This document shows positions 40,943-51,976 of a stretch of DNA of 64,000 bases, piece by piece. Every line of letters begins with the position of its first letter. Position 1 is the stretch's first letter. The stretch lies in NCBI GenBank assembly GCA_032718475.1, contig JAUCBJ010005872.1, forward strand, positions 1 to 64,000, in the 5' to 3' direction. The notes beneath the pieces were generated by a model. The model searched no databases. It saw only the letters and a program-made list of their open reading frames with translations, and had not been told where the DNA came from. This DNA comes from Nemertoderma westbladi (taxonomy: Eukaryota > Xenacoelomorpha > Nemertodermatida > Nemertodermatidae). A program made the translations under genes and the position numbers.

Positions 40943-42254
40943 CACCATGTCCCAGAATATAGTGTCGTAATTCAGTGACACCCCCCCCCCCCCCCTAATT
41001 TGTTTACAAATCGTAATGAGATTGCATGAAATTTGAAACAGAGATAGTTTCACCTCCCGACCACTGACTGGGTGAGCCAGAATTTTTATTTTTGCTTTCA
41101 ATCTTTAGCTACATGCGTTTAAAAAAGTATCTCCGGCGATATTACAACAGTTACACCGCAGTTATTCGTCAACCTAGTGATTTGTGATTAGTGATTTGTT
41201 GATACTGATAAAAAGCTGACCGTACAAGGATTCCAAATATGTAACAAAATTTGAATTTCGTTGAAAAATAGCGGAGATACGGGCGTACAAATTTTGCATG
41301 GTTATGCACCTATGGGAGGCTATTTTATTCTATTTAATAAATAAACAATATTCTGGAACATATTTTAAATGTATGAATGAATCTGAATTTATTTTAATCC
41401 CATAACATACGGAATATTAGTTAAATAATAATGCAAATGGATAACAGGGTAACACTCATACGAGTAAGATAATTATATACAATACAGTAAGTATCATACG
41501 TATGAATTCATATAATTTAAATATACAGTGACAGAAAAATAAGGCGATTAAAATATGGCAAACAGTGATAAAAATAATTATTTGGGGAGACCCAGGGTGA
41601 GAAGGAAAAGAGCGCATCGAAGGTCAGTCGCGCATGGGGGAATGCCGGGGCAAGATTTGAAGTGCAATTTAGTGTCAGCCGGATTGTTTCACAGCAAGCA
41701 GATGCAACCATCAACAGCTTTCCAACAGTTGGGACTGCTGCAAAGAGTCTGTAATGAATAGCTACATAATAGTATGATTAAAGATGTAATGCATTGTTGC
41801 CCAGCTACGTATTTGGATAAACAAAATATTCCAGATTATGATGCATTTATTAAATATAATAAAATAACCTCGCGCCGGTGCATATCCATGCAACATTTGA
41901 ACGCCCATATCTCAGCTATTTTTCAACGAAATTCAAATTTTGTTACATATTTGGAATCCTTGTATGGTCAGCTTTTTATCAGTATCAACAAATCACTAAT
42001 CACAAATCACTAGGTTGAAGAATAACTGCGGTGTAACTGGTGTAATATCGCTGGAGACACTTTTTTTAAATGCATGTAGCTAAAGATTGAAAGCAAAAAT
42101 AAAAATTCTGGCTCACCCAGTCAGTGGTCGGGAGGTGAAACTATCTCTGTTTCAAATTTCATGCAATCTCATTACGATTTGTAAAAAAATTATGGGGGGG
42201 GGGGGGGGGGTGGCCGTGTCACTGAATTACGACACTATATTCTGGGATATGGTG
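40943..42254. repeat. Foldback element 3 (CACCAT family), TA target, about 390-bp arms
   Basis: Left end CACCATGTCCCAGAATATAG, right end complementary; arms 40943 to about 41340 and about 41870 to 42254. C-run at about 40980-40995, G-run at about 42194-42210. It sits inside a 47-bp satellite: the uninterrupted unit has CATTATATATTATG, and here the flanks are CATTATA|TA and TA|TTATG, which proves a TA target duplication. This fits Tc1/mariner-type insertion. The 500-bp centre (41345-41865) has short opposing ORFs without recognisable transposase. Confidence 0.88.
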
Positions 42255-44720
42255 TATTATGTTAATTATTTGTAGTTATAGTTTATGTAGTGAACATTAT
42301 ATATTATGTTAATTATTATTAATTTGTAGTTATAGTTTATGTAGTGAACATTAAATATTATATTAATTATTTGTAGTTATAGTTTATGTAGTGAACATTA
42401 TATATTATGTTAATTATTTGTAGTTGTAGTTTATGTAGTGAATATTATATATTATGTTAATTATTTGTAGTTATAGATTATGTAGTGAACATTATATATT
42501 ATGTTAATTATTTGTACTACTACTACTACTACTAGGATCGGCATGCTGCATTGCAGCTGCATTTTTAAGAATGCTGTGCCGGCTTGTCAACAAAATTGCA
42601 CCGCCACAACTCCCTATCACCCATGACATTTGCTAGATCATCCGCATCTTTAAGGCCAGTGTCCTTTAAGATGCGTCTCAAGAAAGTCATGGGCTGTCCA
42701 CCATGCTTATTCACTCCATGAGGCTGCCAAAGTACAAGATTATGCACTGGCTGGTCCTCACGGCGAAAGCAATGTCCTGCAAAGCGGAGGCGATTTTGTT
42801 CTAGTGTCAAGCTTGGGGGAACCAATGAGACACCTCCAATGTTATATAGTGTCTGGTTGGAGATGTGTGCATTGTACTTGACACAATGAACCCGGCGTAG
42901 AATTCTTGTGAATGTGCCATCCAGAGATTTGGTGTCCTCAGCAGTTAGAGCCCAGCATGGACTCCCGTAGAGGAGTACTGGAACTACTGCTGCTCTAAAT
43001 AATCGGACCTTAAGTTTCCGATTAATACTCGGTGACTTCCAAATCCTGGAAAGCCTATTCAAGGCTGCCCATGCCTTTCCCTTACGTATTCGAAGCTCCT
43101 CACCTGACTTCCGGATGCATGATCCCAGGTAACAGAAGTCGTCCACATGCTCAAGCATACCATCCTTTGAGCTGATGCTCATCCGATCAGAGACTTGCTG
43201 AGGACTTTCAAAGTTAACTGTCAGAATTTTGGTCTTTCTGGAGTTAATAAAAAGACCAACACTAGAAGCAGCATGTTCTAATGAGCTGAGGAGCCGTTGG
43301 GCTCCCTCTAATGATTCTGAGAGTACTCCTAAGTCATCAGCAAAGTCTAGATCAGTTAGGTACTTGGCAGGATTTCCCCGACTTCTGGAGCCAGTAGGTG
43401 GAGTTATCATCACCCCATCATCATTATAATGATCTAAGGACATGCGTAGAACATAGTCAACCACAATAATGAACAAGAATGGTGCAAGTGTGTCTCCTTG
43501 GAGGACGCCCCATAACACTTCAAATGGTTCTGTGTCACCATCAACAGTAGACACAAATGTTGTCGAACCATCGTATACTGATCTGATTGCTGCAATAATT
43601 TCATCAGGAATCCCATATAATGAAAGTATGCTGAACATACGTGAGCGAGAGACTGAATCAAAGGCCTTGAAGAAGTCAACAAAGATAACAGCCAGATGCA
43701 TGTCTTTCTTTTTTGATAACTCTTCAATTATCCTTCTAAGTGCCAAAATGGGCTCCATGGTCCCACGACCTTTACGGAACCCATTCTGATTTCCACGGAG
43801 CAGTCTCTCAATGGGATCCCTGATGCGATTTAATAGAATCCTATTGTATAGCTTTGCAGCAATCGAGATCAATGAGATTCCCCGAAAAGAACCATAGAGT
43901 GTTAGGTTGCCCTTCTTGGGAACTGGCACCAACTTATTTGTTTTCATTTCTTGTGGGACTCTTGTTGTTCGGTACATGTCTACTATGATGGGATAGATGA
44001 GCTTTAAACACTCAGGTATTTTAAAGACCTCAGGGGCAACACCATCTACTCCACTGGCACGATTGGTCTTAATGCTCTTTGCAGCAGCCTTCACTTCTGC
44101 AAAGGAGATATCGCCAATGGGAATATCTGAGAGTACAGACTCAGACACTTTTACTTCTATAAAGTTATCAGGCAATACCCTGTCATTATTGAGGAGCTTT
44201 TCAAAGTGGGCTTTCCAACCATTGAGGCGATCGGCTGGTGATTCAGCCTAAACCTTGGTGGTTGGTTGGCTTTTCCGCCCAGTAAGCAGATTGATCGATT
44301 TCCATGCCTGGGATGATTGCCTGCTGTCGTCAGCATCATTGATGGCATCAACCTGTTGGTTTATTAGCTCCTGTAATTATTTGTAGTTATACTTTATGTA
44401 GTGAACATTATATATTATGTTAATTATTTGTAGTTATAGTTTATGTAGTGAACATTATATATTATGTTAATTATTTGTAGTTATAGTTTATGTAGTGAAT
44501 ATTATATATTATGTTAATTATTTGTAGTTATAGTTTATGTAGTGAACATTATATATTATGTTAATTATTTGTAGTTATAGTTTATGTAGTGAACATTATA
44601 TATTATGTTAATTATTTGTAGTTATAGTTTATGTAGTGAACATTATATATTATGTTAATTATTTGTAGTTATAGTTTATGTAGTGAACATTATATATTAT
44701 GTTTTGGTACAGCGATTCAT
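42255..44720. repeat. 47-bp satellite, interrupted by LINE-A
   Basis: Units containing GTTAATTATTTGTAGTTATA and TTTATGTAGTGAACATTATA are repeated about six times at 42255-42516 and about seven times at 44374-44706, with a partial unit at 40893-40942. The satellite has been hit by at least foldback element 3 and by LINE-A. Confidence 0.92.
42517..44373 (-). mobile_element. LINE-A non-LTR retrotransposon, 5'-truncated, nearly open RT ORF
   Basis: The 12-bp target duplication TAATTATTTGTA flanks it at 42505-42516 and 44374-44385. On -, an RT frame is open for over 530 codons (about 44240 to 42565). It contains NRASGVDGVAPEVFK, ISLISIAAKLYN, NGFRKGRGTMEPI, FVDFFKAFDSV, GVLQGDTLAPFLFIIVVDYV, the catalytic box DLDFADDLGVLS, YLGSCIRKSGEE, LYGSPCWALTAED and RLRFAGHCFRREDQP. 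The 3' end has GCAGCATGCCGATCCTAG plus (TAG)n. RTE-like organisation. The endonuclease half is missing, so it cannot be autonomous, but the open frame implies recent insertion. Other copies in the window: 4180, 44960, 51170 and 54584. Confidence 0.92.
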
Positions 44721-44959
44721 ATACATATTATTATACTTATATTAAGTAAACTTTAAACTTTACTTTAAACTGTAAACAATACATCATTGTTGTTACCACA
44801 CTCTGCTGGGAATGATAAAGTCAATTTAATTTTTCACGTGTTGAAGAATAATTTAATATTTAACTTAGAATATTTTAAAATTTGCTGGTAAGCCTACATA
44901 CCAAAGTAAAAACTAAACTAGGTTGCATTGGTTAATACAATCACAGAGTCTGACAAGGC
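44721..44959. other. AT-rich spacer
   Basis: No feature seen. Confidence 0.35.
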
Positions 44960-45540
44960 TGTATTCGCTTCAAGGTGGCTTCTAGTGTTGGTTTTATTGT
45001 TAACACGAAGAATGTCAAAACTTTGAGAGTTAATTCCGAAAGTACTCAGGGAATGTCTTATCTTATATGAGCATAAGATCCAAGTGCTCCGAAAAGTTAG
45101 GTATCCGAAAGTTAGGCGAAGTACTTCGATTAAATAAGGGAACCTTTGAATGAGATGTCCAGGATTTGGCAGTCACTTGGCATACATAGGAATCTTAAGG
45201 TTCAATTATTTAGAGTAGCATTAAAACAAGAACTACTATAAAGGAGTCCATGCTGAGCTCTGTCTGACACAAAATCTTTGGATGGCACAATCACAAAAAT
45301 GTTTGACTGGGTTCATTGTGTAAAGTACAATGAACACACCTGTTGCCTCCACTTTGCAGGATATTGCTTTCGCCGTGAGGACCAGCCAGTGAATAATCTT
45401 GTGCTTTGGCATCCTCATAGAGCGAATAAGCATGGTGGGGTGGACATTCTCGAGACGCATCCTAAAGGACACTGGCCTTGATGAACCGTATAATGACAGG
45501 GCAAGGTGGCGGTACAGTTTCGTTGTGGCACACATTTTCT
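44960..45540 (+). pseudogene. LINE-A fragment, old and internally deleted
   Basis: Segments match GFIVNTKNVKTLRVN (thumb region), the HCVKYNEHT block and CFRREDQPVNNLVLW of LINE-A, with several deletions and stops. The conserved 3' tail is not reached. More diverged than the copies at 42.5 and 54.6 kb. Confidence 0.75.
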
Positions 45541-47316
45541 AGACCTCGGATGATTTTTGGGCCTCAACCGTCAGCAGTAAATCTGCTTATATTTTGCCTA
45601 CAATTCTTCCGAGTTAAGACTTTTTAACATAAATTTACCTAACGTGCTGCGCGGAGGCCCCTCATCGTGTAGTTAGTACCGGTAGTATAATGATTAACTT
45701 TAAATACTGTAGATTGACAACGGAGCACAGTATTTAGCATACAAAACGGTACAATGTGTGGTCAAACCAGTTGACGGAATGGCGACGTCCTGTCCAGAAA
45801 GGAGTTTTGCGTGCTGGGTAATATAGTTATTAGGTGAACCATTAATACTGTAGTGGATTATTTAGTTTCATTATCTTGGAGTTCGTTGACACTATTCTAC
45901 TACCAACGCCATCTTGTGTTACAAACCATTATTCTAATTTTTTCTTAGGCATTATAATAACCGGTTCAACTCCAATAATTTTTACCTAAAAATAAAAAAT
46001 ATGAATAACATTAATTAAATTAAATGTTAAGTTGTTGATTCAAAAAATTTAAGAAAATCCCAAGATATATGACTTTGTTGATTATAGTAGTTTTTTCTAT
46101 TTTATTTTTAAATATTTTTATTAACAAACATTCTTTCTTCAACTAAAACTTGGTAGAATCGATTTATGAAAAAAGTTTAGAAATACATACAGGCAAATAT
46201 ACATTTTAAGACCCTTCGAAAGCGTAATCCTTCCCACAATCTGGTGGTGATCAGTCTGGGAGAGATGCAGTATATAACTCAAAGAATATGAAAAAATAAT
46301 AAGCATACAATTTGATACTGTGTGTAGATAAACTGTGTACAGCCGTATAATCGTGACAGCCCGGACAATTGCCCCCGACAATTGCCCCTCAATTACACTT
46401 ACCCACCAATAAATAAATCGTTCCTAACTAGCAATTTAGTCTTCCTAACTTGTTACAACATTAATTAATAGTCGAGTAAATCTAGCAAAAAACCCATAAG
46501 TATTTCGCAACCAATCCGAACCATACATTTTGGATTCTATATTACCTTATTAATGACCAAAAAAAATTTGCGGATCATATGTTTATTCATGGAAATTCTG
46601 CGTAAATTTGCATAACACAAGCCAAACAAAAGGAACAGTAGGGAAAAGTAAGTAGGAAATTGGTGATGTTCCAGAATAATTAATTAATTTCACAATAAGC
46701 TGTGATTCAATGGGAAATTAGTAATATTTACACTGGCGTGTTACACATTAATTGCTATATCTCGGAAACTAAACGTCGCATCAAATTTTTAAATATATCA
46801 AAAACTTCACGATATATTAAGGTAACCGCTGTAAAAAATTATACAATTCCACTGCAAGGAAATTTCATAATTTCCATTAATGATAGCGAAGATTTTTCAC
46901 ATAATTAAATTGTGATTGCTCTATTGATTTTAGGAGTAATTTGTATATTTTAAAAACCACAATAGTTTATCATATAACAAATCAATTTTTTGGGGATACA
47001 GGTTTTTTAGGTCGATAAATCCGATAGGCGAGGTTACATCCATCCGTTTAATAGAGAAGTTGTGTAATAATATGCTCTCTATATTGTACCAGCAAAATTG
47101 GTATTAAAAATTGTTAAATAATTAGAAAAATTTCAGTTGCTCTGGAAACTAAATTGGTAACTATCTAGAAGTGCATACTTCTGTCAATCGATAGTCATTA
47201 GAGTAAAGTTTGTCTGTACCAAAATTGGAGAAAATCCCACCAATAGATCCCTTGTTGCTATGTGAAATCCATGTTGCTATGGAAAGAAACAGGAAATTGA
47301 AGGTGATCCGCATAGT
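45541..47316. other. AT-rich, no gene seen
   Basis: Short ORFs only, none with a recognisable domain. No repeat structure beyond AT tracts. Confidence 0.45.
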
Positions 47317-49487
47317 CCACGAAGCTAAGGAAAATCAACTACTTTCGCTAAGAAAGATTTTCCTTAGCTGAGATGGTCTATTCATAGTGGGCTATTTTAC
47401 TTGTGTGAGGCAGATTTGGGGTTTTTTGATAGGCGAAAAAACTAGCCTTTAAAAGTACCCTGAAATTTTGCATGTATATACTACTCGACGAGGCGCATCT
47501 TTTGGGCCGGGTCTCATATCCAGGAAAAATCTGGTTTCCATGGCAACGGACTTCAAAAAAAGTCTATGTATTTCAAGTCAATATTTATAACTCTATTTGT
47601 AGGAAAACTATAATAGATATAAACTTGGGGTTTCGCAACACAACTATAAGGTCCATAGCAGATCCGATTGAGGCTAAATAGAAAATCCAGTTACCTTGGC
47701 AACCGGGATAAACAGATGTTAAAATTTATAAAATGTTAATTTGAAGCCTAAGGGCAAGGTGTTATGACTTGGGACCAACCCCTACCCCCACTATATAACT
47801 TATTCTGCATCCGAATTACATTGTTCTATTTTTCAGTTACCATGACAACCGCTGAAAACATATGTTTTTATTCAAAACTTATTCATTTGGACATAGACTT
47901 CACGATAAAATTTTACAAAACTGGGAATGTGTTATCTGGACCACTAGTTGGAACTTTTAGTGAAACTTAAATTATTCCAGAAATTTAGTTACCATGGTAA
48001 CTGTAGTTTATTAAACTCTATATCATTCAAATCTATATTGATAACTCTATTTGTAGCAAAACTGTAATATATATAAACTTGGGGTTTTGCAACTCATCTA
48101 TAAGGTCCATATACAAACCGTTCGAGGTTAATTTGAAAATCCAGCTACCATAGCAACAAGACTATACAGATGTTAAAATTTATAAAATGATAATTTGAAG
48201 CACAAGTTAATAGTATTATGACTTGGGACCAACACCTACCCCCACTATCCACGAAGCTAAGGAAAATCAACTACTTTCGCTAAGAAAGATTTTCCTTAGC
48301 TGAGATGGTCTATTCATAGTGGGCTATTTTACTTGTGTGAGGCAGATTTGGGGTTTTTTGATAGGCGAAAAAACTAGCCTTTAAAAGTACCCTGAAATTT
48401 TGCATGTATATACTACTCGACGAGGCGCATCTTTTGGGCCGGGTCTCATATCCAGGAAAAATCTGGTTTCCATGGCAACGGACTTCAAAAAAAGTCTATG
48501 TATTTCAAGTCAATATTTATAAATCTACTATTTGTAGGAAAACTATAATAGATATAAACTTGGGGTTTCGCAACACAACTATAAGGTCCATAGCAGAGCC
48601 GATTGAGGTTAAATAGAAAATCCAGTTACCTTGGCAACCGGGCTAAACAGATGTTAAAATTTATAAAATGTTAATTTGAGGCCTAAGGGCAAGGTGTTAT
48701 GACTTGGGACCAACCCCTACCCCCACTATATAACTTATTCTGCATCCGAATTACATTGTTCTATTTTTCAGTTACCATGACAACCGCTGAAAACAGATGT
48801 TTTTATTCAAAACTTATTCATTTGGACATAGACTTCACGATAAAATTTTACAAAACTGGGTATGTGTTATCTGGACCACTAGTTGGAACTTTTAGTGAAA
48901 CTTAAATTATTCCAGAAATTTAGTTACCATGGTAACTGTAGTTTATTAAACTCTATATCATTCAAATCTATATTGATAACTCTATTTGTAGCAAAACTGT
49001 AATATATATAAACTTGGGGTTTTGCAACTCATCTATAAGATCCATATCCAAGCCGTTTGAGGTTAATTAGAAAATACAGTTACCATAGCAACAAGTCTAA
49101 ACAGATGTTAAAATTTATAAAATGATAATTTGAAGCACAAGTTAATAGTATTATGACTTGGGACTAACCCCTACCCCCACAATATGACTTATTCTGCATC
49201 CGAATTACATTGTTCTATTTTTCAGTTTCCATGACAACCACTGCAAACAGATGCAATTTGATAGAAAATCGGTAATCTGGACATAAACTACAATATTTTC
49301 TGAAACTCAGTATATGTGTTATCTGAACCACAATCTGTACTGAATTTTTTTTCAAAGGTTAAAGCAACAGTTCCAGAGAACTCTAGTTTCCATGGGAATA
49401 GAAGTTAATTATTGACAATTGATACTAAACGAGGCTAAGCAACGAACCAAAGTGTGGCCGTTTGTTTAATTTTCCTTAGCTTCGTGG
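47317..49487. repeat. Palindrome-ended element with 932-bp internal tandem duplication
   Basis: CCACGAAGCTAAGGAAAAT (47317-47335) is repeated inverted at 49469-49487. The first 932 bp recur almost exactly from about 48248, including the same end sequence. Inside each copy is a perfect 14-bp hairpin AGCTAAGGAAAATC...GATTTTCCTTAGCT. Subunits of about 460 bp share GATGTTAAAATTTATAAAAT. No coding capacity: the 62-70-aa ORFs are parallel copies of the same non-coding repeat. Confidence 0.8.
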
Positions 49488-49544
49488 TTGCATTTCCTTT
49501 AGGAAATGCCTTTCTCGTAATATTTACATAATAACATTATAATA

Positions 49545-50015
49545 TTAAAGTACCTTTGTGGGGTCGATATTCTTTTGATTTCGATTTTGCCCAATAACAG
49601 GATGCATATCCAAAATCCGAATCTTTGAAAGATAACAGTCCTTCCAATAAGGTTTCGGTTTGTGTCCGGTCTCAGTGAAGGTCGTCACACAAACTGGCCT
49701 GGCTGGATCAACTGCAGCATCATGAACACGATTAGTTTTTGGATTAGCACTACTATAACAATGTTGAACGAAAGGTTTCGTATATTGTTTGCAGGTACAA
49801 ACAGTCTGCGTTTTAGATGCATCTTTTAAAATAATTTGTCTATTTTCCGCTAGAATTCCTAGCCTGTATTGAGTTTTTGCTGTGTTGAAATCCCTTAAAA
49901 GCGTTTCTCGATTTAATGTCTTTCTATAAGATTCAACATATTTCGCTATTATCTCCCTGTCGCCCTGTCTCCCACTCCTTAACACTGCCGATGAATCATC
50001 ATTAGCTCTCTTCAT
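49545..50015 (-). CDS. Single-exon 156-aa protein, unrecognised
   Basis: ATG frame MKRANDDSSAVLRSGRQGDR, then a K/R/N-rich helical half. A middle part has several Cys and His (VCTCKQYTKPFVQHCY), followed by Thr/Pro/Lys-rich TETGHKPKPYWKDCY and the end QKNIDPTKVL. Codon usage and acidic/basic balance look protein-like. No signal peptide or membrane segment. I do not recognise the family. The short basic Pro/Tyr motifs would suit a small structural protein, but this is speculation. It begins 58 bp right of the palindromic element. Confidence 0.5.
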   Translation of the reverse strand: MKRANDDSSAVLRSGRQGDREIIAKYVESYRKTLNRETLLRDFNTAKTQYRLGILAENRQIILKDASKTQTVCTCKQYTKPFVQHCYSSANPKTNRVHDAAVDPARPVCVTTFTETGHKPKPYWKDCYLSKIRILDMHPVIGQNRNQKNIDPTKVL

Positions 50016-51169
50016 TATACATTCGATATTAATTACAATAATTTTCCGATTTTCCCATTGTATCGAATTATACTCATAATATTCTTGTGAATAAATTTTG
50101 AATCTACAGTATGAAATCCAATCAAAATGTATTTATACATATTTAGTAAAAGTAATTAGTAAATATTACATTTAGTAATGTAATTCATCACATTATGTAT
50201 TAACGTCTTTATATCATTATATATACAATGAACGTATTCAAGAACGTAACCTGAACGTAGATACAACTTGGCATACTTTAAGCGGGCCCTGTTTGGTTCA
50301 TTACCCATTATTACCCAAATAATTTCCCCCTTATAGGCATGCTAATAATATGTTTTGTGTAGCTAATCAACAATAAGTAATTGCCAAACAAACAATGCGG
50401 TTTGGTGTTTTGCCATAAACTGTAATTATGGGTCACCTATGGTCTACATAATAGAGTTTATAATACCATTGAGTAGTGTAGTAAAGTAACTAAACAAAAA
50501 CAATTCATTATTACTGGATTAATTTATTGCCTTATAGCAGCAGGTTATCCATATGCCTTCAGGGTCTTGAAATTCTCGTAATTTATTGTTTTTTGGTAAT
50601 AATTTGATGCAAGTGCGAAACGACTTTGGACGGAGAATTTGAATTAATTTACATACGATATCCAGATCGCAAAGAACGTTGACTTATATGTTGCGCCTCA
50701 TACTGTACGTAGCATCACCTTGCAAGGCCATAGGCCGGGGGCCGGGCCAGGAGAAGTAAGTACCGGTATGCCTATCAAGATGAGTCTCTGTGCCTGTGGC
50801 CTAGCATAGAATGAGATAATGCATATGCTGCTGATCAGTTCTTTGATAGCAATAGCCACCAAGACTCATCCGTCGTTCCTGTAGGGATCGAGGAGCTCGG
50901 TTTCGACATTGAGATGTTACCGAGGTGGTGCAAATCATATTATGCATGTGAGCAGAGCATAAACCCCGAAACTATCATTGTAAGGTACAAAGGTGTCTGT
51001 ACAGTGTACAATTATTAGCTACTATAGTTGAGACCCTGAAAGCTGAAACTAATTTTACATAGCCTTCTATTTTAATAAAACATTAGTTAACATAATAATA
51101 ACTATATTTAACTAACAAAATATACGATTAATTCTTAGCCATTTTCAAATTGTCACTTCAGAAATGGAC
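50016..51169. other. No gene seen
   Basis: AT-rich, with a GC island CCATAGGCCGGGGGCCGGGC at about 50730. 50.78-51.0 kb has mixed composition, but no frame holds together. Confidence 0.4.
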
Positions 51170-51460
51170 TCAACGTAAGCTTGAGATTTGAACGGAACCG
51201 CTTCGCAGGACATTGCTTTCGCCATGAGGACCAGCCAGTGCATAAGTGCTTTGGCGGCCTCATGGGGTGAATAAGCCTAGTGGACAGCCCATGACTTTCT
51301 TGACACGCCTCTTGAAAGACACTGGCCTTGAAGATGCGGATGATCTAGCAAATGTCATGGGTGATAGGGAGTTGTGGCGACGCAATTTTGTCGACAAGCC
51401 GACACAGCATTCTTAATGTAATATATATATATAATGCAGCTGCAATGAAGCATGCCGATC
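51170..51460 (+). pseudogene. LINE-A 3' fragment
   Basis: It begins near RFAGHCFRHEDQPVHK and runs through DLANVMGDRELWRRNFVDKP to the stop, then GCATGCCGATCGTAGTAATA, the family 3' end with a decayed (TAG)n tail. An AT microsatellite splits the 3' UTR. Dead. Confidence 0.8.
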
Positions 51461-51976
51461 GTAGTAATAGTATAATTAATTTCTTTCCGATGTCAGTTTT
51501 CACATTGATGGCTTTCAAACTGACAGTCCGACTGTCGGATGTATTTGAACGGACATTCGAAATGTATAAAGACAGATACGACGCCGTCAAGTTTTAAAAC
51601 TGACATGGAAAATGAAACTACAGACCAGGAAAACCCTTGTTGGAATTTTTAACTAAATATTGTGCTTTGTAATTATCTGACGGACAGACACTCACACGGA
51701 CAGTCACCCATATCACGAGAAAGTAAGAGATTTTGCAAAGCGATTTTCATATTGGAAATCAGTGAATACAAACATACCCCCCCCCCCCCCCCCCCCCCCC
51801 CTAAAACGATAACTGCAAATCTACAAATAGAAATATTAATTTTAAACCAAATCTTGATAATCTATTTAATGTCTGATAATTTACAATAAATGATAACTGA
51901 TAAAATAAATTTACTGCATTTTTCATTAATGCAGTAAATGAGACTTAAGTTTAATTAGATAATAAAATTATTGTTT
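51461..51976. other. Non-coding; poly-C tract and hairpin
   Basis: GTCAGTTTTCACATTGATGG...AAACTGAC forms a small hairpin at about 51494-51523. Poly-C of about 24 at 51778-51801. Likely 3' UTR or flank of the coiled-coil gene. Confidence 0.45.

Noticed and set aside
41555-41761. Transposase ORF in the centre of foldback element 3
   Set aside because: 68 codons with no DDE, HTH or other recognisable motif; coding status cannot be supported.
47472-48905. Paired 68-70-aa ORFs as duplicated small genes
   Set aside because: They are equal positions in the 932-bp duplication of a non-coding element; no ATG context or domain.
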